DNA from: Mucilaginibacter_A sp050954285
Lineage (GTDB): Bacteria; Bacteroidota; Bacteroidia; Sphingobacteriales; Sphingobacteriaceae
Direction: 5' to 3'
Assembly: GCA_050954285.1 (NCBI GenBank)
Contig: JBPBPL010000017.1
Span: 62,001-126,000, forward strand
Length of the DNA: 64,000 bases
The translations under genes were made by a program, and so were the position numbers. The notes under the pieces were generated by a model. It was given only the letters and a program-made list of their open reading frames with translations, did no database searches and was not told where the DNA came from. Positions 46,035 through 54,470 of the stretch are shown in pieces; position 1 is the stretch's first letter, and each line of letters begins with the position of its first letter.

Positions 46035-47267
46035 ATGGAAAACGCCCGGCTGTTAAATGCCATTATAGAAAATGCGATTGATGGCATCATCACTATTGAC
46101 AGCAGGGGAATTATAGAAACCATGAACCCGGCGGCACTCAGGCTTTTTGGGTACGAAATGGAAGAAGCGGCCGGAAAAAATATTGCTGTGCTGATGCCGC
46201 AGCCGTATAAAAGCCAGCACGATCATTACATCGAACGGTATCAGCAAATCGGAGAAAAACACATTATTGGCATTGGCCGCGAAGTTTCAGGGTTGCGGAA
46301 AGATGGTACAACTTTCCCTTTCCGGCTTGCCGTGAGCGAGGTGCAGTACGAAAACCGTAAAATTTATACTGGTTTTATCCATGATTTATCCCGGCAAAAA
46401 GAAGCTGAAGAAAAACTGATGACTTATACTGAATCACTGGAAGAAAAAATTAAAGAACGCACGCTCGATCTGGTTAAAACGGTAGCAGAACTGGAGTTGG
46501 CCAAAGAAGAAGTGAGCATATCACTAGAAAAAGAAAAAGAACTGAACCAGTTAAAAACCAGGTTTGTATCGATGGCCTCGCACGAGTTTCGTACGCCATT
46601 AAGTTCTGTACAGCTTTCGGCTTCGCTGATTGAAAAGTATGCGCAGCCGATGGAAAATGTTAACATTACCAAACACGTTAATAAAATTAAAAATGCGGTT
46701 GGTAACTTAACCAATATCCTGAATGATTTTTTATCATTGGAAAGACTGGAGGCCGGCAAAGTAGAACTGAACAATACTTCTTTTGACCTGGTAAAATTCT
46801 CCGAAGAAATTACGGAAGAGATGCAGCTGATTGCCAAGCAAAACCAGAACATCATCTATCAGCATACGGGCGATAAAAGCGAAGTAACATCAGACCAAAA
46901 TTTGCTTAAAAACTGCATTATCAACCTCATATCCAATGCTATCAAATATTCCGGAGAAAATACGCTGATTGAATTTAATACAGAAATAAGTGCCGAAACT
47001 TACCACATCACCATCAAAGATAATGGCATTGGCATACCGGAAGCTGACCAGAAACATTTGTTCCAGCCGTTTTTCCGGGCGCATAATACCGGCAATATTT
47101 CCGGTACGGGTTTGGGTTTAAACATTGTGCAGCGCTATGTTGGGTTGATGAATGGCAAAATTGATTTTGAGAGCATACAAAATAAAGGAACGCAGTTTAC
47201 ACTCTCATTTTTAGGTGGTAAAAACAGTATGCCAACCGAACCGGTATCTTCTCCAAACAAAATTTAA
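46035..47267 (+). CDS. FixL-like PAS sensor histidine kinase, possible heme oxygen sensor
   Basis: A soluble kinase of 410 residues: PAS (1-122), coiled coil (about 125-180), DHp with His in SMASHEFRTPLSS, and HATPase (NLISNAIKYSG, DNGIGIP, GTGLGLNIV). The PAS domain keeps the heme-pocket residues of rhizobial FixL when aligned by eye: His62 for the heme ligand His200, Arg68 for Arg206, His76-Ile77 for His214-Ile215, Arg82 for Arg220 and Leu98 for Leu236. FixL phosphorylates its partner when oxygen is absent. The next gene, 4 bases on, is a receiver-CRP fusion, and D-lactate dehydrogenase follows, consistent with low-oxygen control. Related non-heme PAS domains share much of this motif, so heme binding is not certain. 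Confidence 0.9.
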   Translation: MENARLLNAIIENAIDGIITIDSRGIIETMNPAALRLFGYEMEEAAGKNIAVLMPQPYKSQHDHYIERYQQIGEKHIIGIGREVSGLRKDGTTFPFRLAVSEVQYENRKIYTGFIHDLSRQKEAEEKLMTYTESLEEKIKERTLDLVKTVAELELAKEEVSISLEKEKELNQLKTRFVSMASHEFRTPLSSVQLSASLIEKYAQPMENVNITKHVNKIKNAVGNLTNILNDFLSLERLEAGKVELNNTSFDLVKFSEEITEEMQLIAKQNQNIIYQHTGDKSEVTSDQNLLKNCIINLISNAIKYSGENTLIEFNTEISAETYHITIKDNGIGIPEADQKHLFQPFFRAHNTGNISGTGLGLNIVQRYVGLMNGKIDFESIQNKGTQFTLSFLGGKNSMPTEPVSSPNKI

Positions 47268-47271
47268 CCTG

Positions 47272-48327
47272 ATGAAAAAAACAAGCATTTTATTAATTGA
47301 AGATAATGAAGACATCAGGGAAAGCACAGCCGAAATTTTAGAACTTGCTGATTATGAGGTTTTAACGGCAGATAACGGCAAAGCAGGTGTAGAACTGGCG
47401 CAGCAGCACCAGCCGGATTTAATTTTGTGCGATATCATGATGCCAGAGCTGGATGGTTACGGCGTTTTGTTTATGCTGAATAAAAACCCGGAAACAGCTG
47501 CTATTCCGTTTATTTTTCTCACTGCAAAAGCCGAGCGGCCGGATATGCGAAAAGGCATGGAAATGGGTGCCGATGATTACCTGACCAAACCTTTTGACGA
47601 TGTGGAACTGATGAACGCGATTGAAAGCCGCCTGAAAAAGAAGGAAAAACAACAGGCTTTTTACAGCAAATCGTTAGAAAATTTAAGCAGTTTGGTTAAT
47701 CATGCTGATGGACTATCAGAACTGAAAAAGCTGATTGCCGAACGCAAAATCCGCCAGGTAAAAAAGAAACAGGTTATTTATTACAATGGTGATGCCGTTT
47801 CCAGGATTTATCTGGTGCTTTCCGGCAAAGTAAAAACATTCATCATCAGCAAAGATGGCCGGGAACTGTTAACTGCAATTTACGGTCCGGATGAATATTT
47901 CGGCATCCACGCTTTGCTGCTAAACAGTACGAACCACGAAACGGCGGAAGTTTTGGAAGACGCAGCGCTTTGTTTACTGCCTAAAAATCTGGTAGAAGAT
48001 CTGCTGAATAAATACCCGGATGTTGGCCGTCAGTTTATCAAAATACTTTCCAATAATCTGCGTGAAAAAGAAGAACAATTGCTGCAACTGGCTTATCATT
48101 CGGTACGGAAAAGAATGGCCGAAGTGTTGCTTCGTTTATCGGCAAAAAATCCAGATTCGGAAATCAATGTAAAAGCCTCGCGGGAAGATTTAGCTGCTAT
48201 GGCTGGCATGGCGTCCGAAACGGTGAGCCGAACATTAAGTGATTTTAAAGAGGAGGGTTTGATCGAAAAAAAAGGCAATCAGATTATTATTCTGGATTTG
48301 CACAAACTTCAGCACATGAAAAACTGA
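47272..48327 (+). CDS. Response regulator fused to a CRP/FNR-type DNA-binding module
   Basis: A phosphorylation-controlled transcription factor of 351 residues. The receiver (1-120) has LIEDNED, acceptor Asp in LILCDIMMPELDG, FLTAK and TKPFD. A linker leads to a cyclic-nucleotide-like beta-roll (about 150-265). The Crp-type winged helix (about 285-351) has recognition helix MASETVSRTLSDFKEEGLI. I start at the ATG at 47272, not the longer frame at 47215, which would overlap the kinase by 53 bases. No Fe-S Cys cluster of FNR type is present, so input should come from the upstream FixL-like kinase. In effect it joins the FixJ and FixK functions in one protein. Confidence 0.92.
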   Translation: MKKTSILLIEDNEDIRESTAEILELADYEVLTADNGKAGVELAQQHQPDLILCDIMMPELDGYGVLFMLNKNPETAAIPFIFLTAKAERPDMRKGMEMGADDYLTKPFDDVELMNAIESRLKKKEKQQAFYSKSLENLSSLVNHADGLSELKKLIAERKIRQVKKKQVIYYNGDAVSRIYLVLSGKVKTFIISKDGRELLTAIYGPDEYFGIHALLLNSTNHETAEVLEDAALCLLPKNLVEDLLNKYPDVGRQFIKILSNNLREKEEQLLQLAYHSVRKRMAEVLLRLSAKNPDSEINVKASREDLAAMAGMASETVSRTLSDFKEEGLIEKKGNQIIILDLHKLQHMKN

Positions 48328-48409
48328 CGGAGATCATTTTTTTGTTTGATTTTGCTCATCTAAGATAAAAACGCCCACCGATACCTTTGAGTTTATTAAT
48401 TCGAAGCAG

Positions 48410-49429
48410 ATGAAAGCAGTAGCCTATAGTATTCGTTCTTTTGAAAAAGAACCATTGGCATTGGCCAACCAAAAAACACACGACATCACTTTCATTTCAA
48501 ATCCGCTTAATTTACAAACTGCCATTTATGCCGAAGGCAAAGATGCGGTGCTGATTTTTACCAACGACGATGCCTCTGCGCCAGTGTTAGAAAAACTGAC
48601 TGGTTTCGGGGTTAAATTTCTGATCACACGATCAACCGGAACAGACCAGATCGATTTAAATGCCGCTGCCCGTTTCGGTATTAAAGTGGCTAATATTCCC
48701 TCGTATTCGCCTTACGCCATTGCAGAACAAGGTGTTGCGCTGGCCATGGCTTTAAACAGAAAGCTGGTAGAAACGGTAAACCAAAGCCGAAACTTCGATT
48801 TTAGAATTGATAACCACGTTGGTTTTAACTTCCATGGAAAAACGGTTGGCATTGTAGGTTTAGGCATGATTGGCCGTGCAACAGCAGCTATTTATAAGGG
48901 ATTGGGATGTGAAGTTTTAGGCTATGATGTTGCCGATCAGGTAGTAACCGGAGTAAAGCAGGTTAATCTGAAAACACTTTTTACGCAATCAGATATCATT
49001 TCTTTACATGCACCGCTAACGCCGCAAACCAAATATTTGGTGGATAAAAGAAGCATCGCTTTGATGAAAAAAGGCGTAATGCTGATTAATACGGCACGCG
49101 GCGCACTAATCAACACAACAGATATACTGGAAGCACTTAAAAATGGTAACATCGGTTATTTGGGAATGGACGTTTTTGAAGATGAAAAAGGTCTTTTCTT
49201 TGAGGATCATCGCGCAGACACGGTTCAAAATCCCCTATTAAAAGAACTGATGGCCTTGCCAAACGTCATTATTACACCGCATCAGGGCTTTTTAACCAAT
49301 GAGGCTCTACAGGAAATCGCTGCAAAAACAATCAACCAATTAAATGCCTGGCAAAACAACAAATGTGCAGGCAAAGCTTGTGTTTGCGCAAAAAATTGCA
49401 GGGTAAGAATGTCTGCTAATTCTCTTTAA
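48410..49429 (+). CDS. ldhA: D-lactate dehydrogenase (2-hydroxyacid dehydrogenase family)
   Basis: NADH-dependent reduction of pyruvate to D-lactate. It has a Rossmann motif GIVGLGMIGRA (about 148-158) and catalytic Arg in INTARG, Glu in DVFEDE and His in TPHQGF. At 339 residues it is about ten residues longer than usual, because of a Cys-rich tail (KCAGKACVCAKNC) with four Cys. A canonical dialect repeat lies in frame at 49045-49056 (DKRSI). TACCTTTG at 48382-48389 matches the -7 promoter element. Its position right behind the FixL/receiver-CRP pair suggests induction at low oxygen; this is inference. Confidence 0.88.
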   Translation: MKAVAYSIRSFEKEPLALANQKTHDITFISNPLNLQTAIYAEGKDAVLIFTNDDASAPVLEKLTGFGVKFLITRSTGTDQIDLNAAARFGIKVANIPSYSPYAIAEQGVALAMALNRKLVETVNQSRNFDFRIDNHVGFNFHGKTVGIVGLGMIGRATAAIYKGLGCEVLGYDVADQVVTGVKQVNLKTLFTQSDIISLHAPLTPQTKYLVDKRSIALMKKGVMLINTARGALINTTDILEALKNGNIGYLGMDVFEDEKGLFFEDHRADTVQNPLLKELMALPNVIITPHQGFLTNEALQEIAAKTINQLNAWQNNKCAGKACVCAKNCRVRMSANSL

Positions 49430-49619
49430 GCAGAAATATGGCCAAAAAGGTATTGATGTGGTGCTGACTTATAACAGCAACAAAGAAGAAGCAGACAAGG
49501 TTGTGGCAATCGCCGAGTTGCCAGATGATATTGACAGCGTAGTTACATTTTTATGTACTGATGATGCCGGATTGATTAACAGACAAACGCATTGAAGTTT
49601 CTGATGGGATGATCTTGTA
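49425..49619 (+). pseudogene. Decayed short-chain dehydrogenase (internal deletion plus frameshift)
   Basis: Right after ldhA the plus strand reads KYGQKGIDVVLTYNSNKEEA and then DKVVA, the segment after the Gly motif of an SDR. It then jumps straight to IAELPDDIDSVVTFLCTDDA, GLINRQT, the C-terminal end of an SDR, in the same frame. A +1 shift then gives the expected terminus RIEVSDGMIL and a stop at 49617-49619. The nucleotide-binding start and the catalytic core (about 150 residues) are gone. It is a pseudogene relic. Confidence 0.75.
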
Positions 49620-49645
49620 AAAAAGTATTTGTAAATAATAGGGGC

Positions 49646-49708
49646 TAAAAGAAGCATTGCTTTTAATCAGGCTGGTAAAAGTGGTTTTGATGGAACTGCT
49701 TTTACCAG
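49646..49708 (+). terminator. 12-mer copy followed by a hairpin
   Basis: Exact TAAAAGAAGCAT at 49646-49657, then CTGGTAAAAG (49672-49681) pairing with CTTTTACCAG (49699-49708) and a T-rich run. It probably ends the kinase/CRP/ldhA transcript. The remaining sequence to 49968 holds no gene that I can see. Confidence 0.7.
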
Positions 49709-49968
49709 TATTTTTCTGTTTTACCGGATGGTTAGCAACATAGTAAGAGGAGCGTATTCAAAGTGCTTTATAGTTGAAAGCCAAGACAGGCCCGTTTACT
49801 GCAAAAAATATAGTCAATCTATATTCTCCGCCTAAATACCTTACCCGGTAAAATAGTTTGGTTTGCCTTGCTCGTGTAATTTCCGCTGTTACGATAAAAC
49901 GAATGTAATTAGGTCTGATTTAAGATGCTAATTAGATTGGCACTTTTTCAACTATCAATTTTCAAAAA

Positions 49969-50469
49969 TTATTTTGCCGGAACTGCCCTGATCGCACCGA
50001 TATGACGCTGAACAATCCGGTGAGTTTCCGCACCAAAAGCCCGAAAGTCGGAAGTTCCGCCTTTAGAACTTTCCTTTTCGAACGCGGCTCCATCCATATC
50101 ATGCAGTGTACCCATCTCAGACAGATATGCCTGGTCAAACATTGATCCGGATAGCGAAGACAGGTGCTGCAACTTTGATGAAAACTCAGCATTGAGTGTA
50201 GGCGCAATCGAAATTTTGGTTTGTGCTGATATTTTTTTCAATTTGGCTCCAACCAGCGTATGGTCATGTACCTCAGCAGTAGCGAAATCGCGGACATCCT
50301 GGGCCGAGCCTTTAGTCATTGCCAGACGGCCGGCAGCAACCTCAAACATTCCGCCTTGCGACACTTTGGCAACAAATGCCCGATCGTCCGGTGTACCGGA
50401 CTGTGCATAAGCTGCAGTGCTAAAAGCAAAAGACAAAGTGATTATAATTGGTTTAAATACTGATTTCAT
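49969..50469 (-). CDS. DUF4142 secreted ferritin-like four-helix protein
   Basis: A 166-residue exported protein with a clear signal peptide (1-22, ends AYAQ). The mature part is the DUF4142 helical bundle: DRAFVAKVSQGGMFEVAAGRLA, ATAEVHDHTLVGAKL and TLHDMDGAAFEKES. The conserved His residues (VHDHT, ETHRIVQRH) are present. The biochemical role of DUF4142 is unknown; members are common in soil bacteria, often near stress genes. It is a single gene. Confidence 0.88.
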   Translation of the reverse strand: MKSVFKPIIITLSFAFSTAAYAQSGTPDDRAFVAKVSQGGMFEVAAGRLAMTKGSAQDVRDFATAEVHDHTLVGAKLKKISAQTKISIAPTLNAEFSSKLQHLSSLSGSMFDQAYLSEMGTLHDMDGAAFEKESSKGGTSDFRAFGAETHRIVQRHIGAIRAVPAK

Positions 50470-50711
50470 ATTTTAAATTTTTGATAAAAAAATTCCTTCC
50501 TCAAAGTAAGTAAAATAATTCGCAACGTCTTCAATCGGTTTAGATGACCCTAACCTGATGTACTTGACAATAGAAATACAGCAAAAAGAAAAAACTTTCC
50601 GGGAAACAGTTATCAAATAGCTGTAGAATGACTTTCACAACTACATCTAAATCAAGTAAATTTATTGATATTATTCGTAATGAAAAACCTCAAAAACCAC
50701 CTGTTTTTCAT

Positions 50712-50749
50712 AAAAAACCCCTTAAAATCATCTCATTTAAGGGGGTTTT
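50712..50749 (-). terminator. Terminator of the tRNA-Ala gene
   Basis: On the minus strand a stem of CCCCTTAAA and TTTAAGGGG ends in six T, seven bases after the tRNA 3' end. Confidence 0.85.
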
Positions 50750-50756
50750 ATGTTTG

Positions 50757-50830
<74 letters not shown>

Positions 50831-50878
50831 GATGGTGCAAAACTAACAAAAAGTTTCCCCCAGGCAAATTTTATGTGG

Positions 50879-50977
50879 TAAAAACAGCATCCCTACTTGT
50901 AAAGTAAGTTTTGGTTTTGATTGGGGTTAAAATGATGAAAATTCTCTACATATCACAAAAAGCCGATGCTTCTTTTA
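50879..50977. repeat. Two 12-mers, one of each dialect, upstream of the zinc-ribbon-like gene
   Basis: TAAAAACAGCAT at 50879-50890 (plus) and TAAAAGAAGCAT at 50966-50977 (minus), both exact, in the 257-base gap between the tRNA and the small ORF at 51088. Confidence 0.85.
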
Positions 50978-51087
50978 TGGCATGTTTTTCTACAATAATC
51001 ATGCTCCTAACACGTGTTTAAAGGTGATTTAAGTTTCGGATCAAAGTTTGATTAATCTTATTTTGTAACACAATTTAAACTCTAATT

Positions 51088-51258
51088 ATGAACACAGCTA
51101 TCCAAGATATTGTCATTGATGCTGCTGCTCCTGCAGTTCTTTGTCCGATTATTGAAGTAAAAAATTGTAGCAATTGCAGCAATGAACTGCATGTGAACGG
51201 AAACGGCCGCCGCACCAGTTTCGGGTTAAATTTGTGCGATGATTGCTTGTATTCTTAG
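51088..51258 (+). CDS. 56-residue Cys-rich (zinc-ribbon-like) small protein
   Basis: An ORF of 56 codons, MNTAIQDIVIDAAAPAVLCP through LCDDCLYS. The Cys pairs CSNC (residues 27-30) and CDDC (50-53) are separated by a basic NGNGRRTSF turn, the spacing of a small zinc ribbon. An additional Cys is at 19. The ATG follows a purine-poor leader, so the start is supported mainly by the frame. It is bounded by repeat copies on both sides and has its own gap. I do not know a named family. Confidence 0.6.
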   Translation: MNTAIQDIVIDAAAPAVLCPIIEVKNCSNCSNELHVNGNGRRTSFGLNLCDDCLYS

Positions 51259-51283
51259 TATTCAGATTGAGCTTTTTTGATAA

Positions 51284-51295
51284 ATGCTTCTTTTA
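51284..51295 (-). repeat. Dispersed 12-mer, GAAG form
   Basis: Exact minus-strand TAAAAGAAGCAT in the 71-base gap between the Cys-rich ORF and the nuclease gene. Confidence 0.85.
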
Positions 51296-51329
51296 GCGGT
51301 AATTTTGTCCCGGAATTTTTAGTCCGAAT

Positions 51330-52781
51330 ATGCACTTTATACTCAATTACTGTCGGGTTGTTGCGGTTGTATTAACAACTGTTTTTTTGTTCAACTCCTG
51401 CGGAAATAACAACCGCAGCAATACGCCGCCCGCCAATCCAACATCAGTAAGTTATGGCGGCAATTATAGTATCGCCCAAAACCTGACCGAAGATTTTGAG
51501 CAAGGCCATAAAACGGCATATGCGGTTGGTAATGTAGCTTTTAAAACTGGTGCCTGGTTGCTGGAAGATGCTTTAGTTGGAAGTAGCCAACAAGATCGTA
51601 AGGCAGGAAAACAAGCCATCCGTATCCGGAATAACGGAAAGTTATCGATGCTTTTTGAGGTGAATGGTGCAGCCTCGGTTACAGTGAAACATGCTGTTTA
51701 TGGGAAGGATAGCCCGTCCGATTGGGCTTTGTTTATAGCAGTAAATGGTGATCATGATTTTTTACAAATTGGTTCCAAAATCACCAGCAGCAATTCGGAT
51801 TTACAAACTGCTACTTTCAATGTCAATAAAACTGGTCGTTTGCGTTTTGAAATCCGGAAGCTTTCGGGTGGTAAAAACCGAATCGACATTGATGATTTCA
51901 CTATCAGTGGCACGCAGGATGTGCAGAGTGGCGGTGGCATTTCGGTTAGTACAGGCGATACGGTAATTGCCCCAAACCCGCCTATCGGCACAGATTCTGT
52001 TGTTGCCGGTGATAATAGTAACCTGCTTTGCGGGAACCCAAGCGGTGCCACGGCAAATGAAGCCAACTATAACAATTACCTCATTAACCAGCAATATTAC
52101 GCGGAAAGTTATAGTCGCGACAGGTGCGGCCCGAACTGGGTTTGCTGGCATTTGGGTGCTACAGATTTAGGTTCGACGGACCGTTTGAACAATTTCCGGG
52201 CTGATACCAAACTTCCCGCCGGCTGGTACGAAGTGCAGGATTACAGCTATAAAAGTTCTGGTTTTGATAAGGGCCACAACTGCCCGTCTGGAGATCGAAC
52301 CAGTACCACCGATGCTAATTCCGCCACGTTTTTAATGGATAATATCGTGCCGCAGGCTCCATATAACAACCAGCGCACTTGGGAGCATCTGGAAAGTTAT
52401 TGCCGCAGCCAGGTGCAGCTGGGTAATGAAGTTTACGTAATAATGGGCAGTTACGGCACCGGCGGCACAGGTTCTAAAGGTTATGCAGAAACAATTGACC
52501 AGGGCCGCGTAAATGTGCCTGCGCATATTTGGAAAGTGGTGGTAATTATTCCTAACGGCAACAATGATTTGCAGCGGATTAACAGCAGTGCTACATTAAT
52601 TGCTATTGATACGCCGAATGACAACAGTATCAACCCAAATTGGCAGCAATATGTGTGTACAGTACGGGATATTGAGAAAAATACGGGCTACAATCTGTTT
52701 TCCAGTTTGCCGGTTGCCGTGCAGGATTCGATAGAAGTTACGCGTTACGGCGGTACACCAAAATTAAAACGACAGAGATAG
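51330..52781 (+). CDS. Lipoprotein DNA/RNA non-specific endonuclease (NUC1 family)
   Basis: An exported nuclease of 483 residues. The signal peptide ends in lipobox FNSC (Cys about 24), then a Pro/Asn-rich linker and an N-terminal jelly-roll-like domain (about 45-195, NLTEDFEQGHKTAY). The C-terminal NUC1 beta-beta-alpha-metal nuclease (about 235-470) has the family motif as DKGHNCPSGDR, where the His is the general base (canonical form DRGH). The metal-binding Asn is in DNIVPQAPYNNQRTWEHLE. It probably degrades extracellular nucleic acid at the cell surface. It is a single gene with repeat copies directly before and after. Confidence 0.9.
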   Translation: MHFILNYCRVVAVVLTTVFLFNSCGNNNRSNTPPANPTSVSYGGNYSIAQNLTEDFEQGHKTAYAVGNVAFKTGAWLLEDALVGSSQQDRKAGKQAIRIRNNGKLSMLFEVNGAASVTVKHAVYGKDSPSDWALFIAVNGDHDFLQIGSKITSSNSDLQTATFNVNKTGRLRFEIRKLSGGKNRIDIDDFTISGTQDVQSGGGISVSTGDTVIAPNPPIGTDSVVAGDNSNLLCGNPSGATANEANYNNYLINQQYYAESYSRDRCGPNWVCWHLGATDLGSTDRLNNFRADTKLPAGWYEVQDYSYKSSGFDKGHNCPSGDRTSTTDANSATFLMDNIVPQAPYNNQRTWEHLESYCRSQVQLGNEVYVIMGSYGTGGTGSKGYAETIDQGRVNVPAHIWKVVVIIPNGNNDLQRINSSATLIAIDTPNDNSINPNWQQYVCTVRDIEKNTGYNLFSSLPVAVQDSIEVTRYGGTPKLKRQR

Positions 52782-52784
52782 GTG

Positions 52785-52796
52785 ATGCTGTTTTTA
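52785..52796 (-). repeat. Dispersed 12-mer, ACAG form, after the nuclease
   Basis: Exact minus-strand TAAAAACAGCAT starting 4 bases after the nuclease stop. Confidence 0.85.
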
Positions 52797-52921
52797 TCAG
52801 TATAAATTTGCCGCTAAATAACTGTAAAAAGCTAATTTTTTTAGGAAAATAAGTATATTTACAGCAGGATTTTGTTTAAATTAATCAAAACGAATACAGA
52901 TTATATAAGTTTATAAAAACG

Positions 52922-54457
52922 ATGATACTTAAAAACAGCCGCTTCTTACTGCTATTTTTTTCTTTGCTGGTGTTGATTGGATTCAATGCCTGCGTGAAAA
53001 AAAAGAAACATTCTGATATGGGGAAAGTGCTGAGCAACAAGTATAAAAACCTGGTTTTTAACCAGATGGATCCGGATGAGTTTTCGGCAGTTTTTCAGCA
53101 AATGCTGATCGAAAAAAAATCTTTGATGACGAACCCGAAGCTAATTTCGGCCTACTATCAGCAGAACGATTTTGAACCTGTTTTTGTATTGCAGCATCTG
53201 CCAAAAGAAGATATCCAGCTGGCCGAATCCTATTATTTAAAGGCAGGAGAACATGGGCTGGATCCAAAAATGTTTCAGGCAGCGGAAGTGGAAGCACTGC
53301 TTCAAAAAATAGCCGATAAAAACAGTATCAAAACCAAAGAAGATGCCTATAAAACCATTGCCGAACTGGAAATAGTAACCGCCAACTCGCTGATCAATTA
53401 TAGTAATGCGTTGCAGTTTGGGGTAATCAGTCCGAAAAAAATTTATGCCCGCTATTTTACGGAGACCAAACGGCCGGATAGTTTGAGCATGACCCATGTT
53501 TTGGAAGTGAAAGATGTGAAAAGTTTTCTCGATAGCATTCAGCCTAAAAATACACAATATATAGCCTTGCAAAAAGCTTTGGCAGATGGTGAAACAGCTC
53601 CGGGAAAGACAAAAGAAGAAACTGAACGCATCCTGAAAGTGAACCTGGAACGGCTGCGCTGGAAAAACAAGCCGACCGAAGATCGTTACGTTATGGTGAA
53701 TATTCCAAATTTTGGCTTGCAGGTGATGGATCATGATTCGGTGGTTTTGAGTATGAAAGTTTGCGTAGGAGAGGGCCGCAATAAAACCAATACCGATAAA
53801 AAGCTGGCCGAATACAGTGAAGATGACAAAGTGCGCGACGTGCCTTTTAGCCGCGAAACGCCGCAACTGAACAGTGAAATTAACAGTGTGCAGGTAAATC
53901 CTATCTGGAACATTCCGCAAAGTATTGCCTCTAACGAAATTATGGTGCAAGCTGCCGCTGATCCGTATTATTTGTCAAACAAAAATATTGACGTGTATGA
54001 AAAGGGTAAAAAAGTAGAAAATCCGGAAACGATTAATTGGTCCGCCGAATCAAAAACAAGTGGCAAATACGCCTTTAAACAGCAATCTGGCGAAGGAAAT
54101 GCGTTGGGCAAAATCAAATTTTTATTCCCTAATAAAAGCAGTGTTTATTTACACGACACACCCGCGAAAGCAGCTTTCGGTCAAACTATGCGTGCAGTGA
54201 GTCACGGTTGCGTGCGTTTGGAACATCCTTTGGAACTGGCGCATACTTTGTTTGGCGATGGCAGTCAATATGAGCAAATTGAGAAAGATATGCAGGAAAC
54301 TGACCCAACGGCCAGAAATCTTTCGCTGCCTAAAAAAGTACCGGTATACATTACGTACATTACCTGCTGGGCAGAAAATGGCAGGTTAATTTACCGGCCT
54401 GATGTTTATGGTTTGGATACGGTGCTATACACGCACATCCAAAAAATGTTATCGTAA
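52922..54457 (+). CDS. YcbB-like L,D-transpeptidase (YkuD domain), lipoprotein
   Basis: Peptidoglycan cross-linking enzyme of 511 residues. The signal sequence ends with FNAC (Cys about 20) followed by five Lys/Val residues, so a lipoprotein. The N-terminal half (about 60-240) is helical and resembles the scaffold region of YcbB/LdtD. The YkuD domain (about 255-470) carries HDTPAKAAFG and the catalytic SHGCVRLEHP. The stop codon is part of a TAAAAACAGTAT copy, and another ACAG copy is inside at 53317. It converges on a second transpeptidase gene 13 bases away. Confidence 0.92.
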   Translation: MILKNSRFLLLFFSLLVLIGFNACVKKKKHSDMGKVLSNKYKNLVFNQMDPDEFSAVFQQMLIEKKSLMTNPKLISAYYQQNDFEPVFVLQHLPKEDIQLAESYYLKAGEHGLDPKMFQAAEVEALLQKIADKNSIKTKEDAYKTIAELEIVTANSLINYSNALQFGVISPKKIYARYFTETKRPDSLSMTHVLEVKDVKSFLDSIQPKNTQYIALQKALADGETAPGKTKEETERILKVNLERLRWKNKPTEDRYVMVNIPNFGLQVMDHDSVVLSMKVCVGEGRNKTNTDKKLAEYSEDDKVRDVPFSRETPQLNSEINSVQVNPIWNIPQSIASNEIMVQAAADPYYLSNKNIDVYEKGKKVENPETINWSAESKTSGKYAFKQQSGEGNALGKIKFLFPNKSSVYLHDTPAKAAFGQTMRAVSHGCVRLEHPLELAHTLFGDGSQYEQIEKDMQETDPTARNLSLPKKVPVYITYITCWAENGRLIYRPDVYGLDTVLYTHIQKMLS

Positions 54458-54466
54458 AAACAGTAT
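54455..54466 (+). repeat. Dispersed 12-mer, ACAG form, containing the YcbB-like stop codon
   Basis: Exact TAAAAACAGTAT whose first three bases are the TAA stop at 54455-54457. It fills most of the 13-base gap to the convergent gene. Confidence 0.85.
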
Positions 54467-54470
54467 TGCT

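Noticed and set aside
53237..53950. 237-codon minus-strand ORF inside the YcbB-like gene
   Set aside because: Shadow frame: His/Phe-rich translation, no domain, and the plus strand encodes a complete L,D-transpeptidase.
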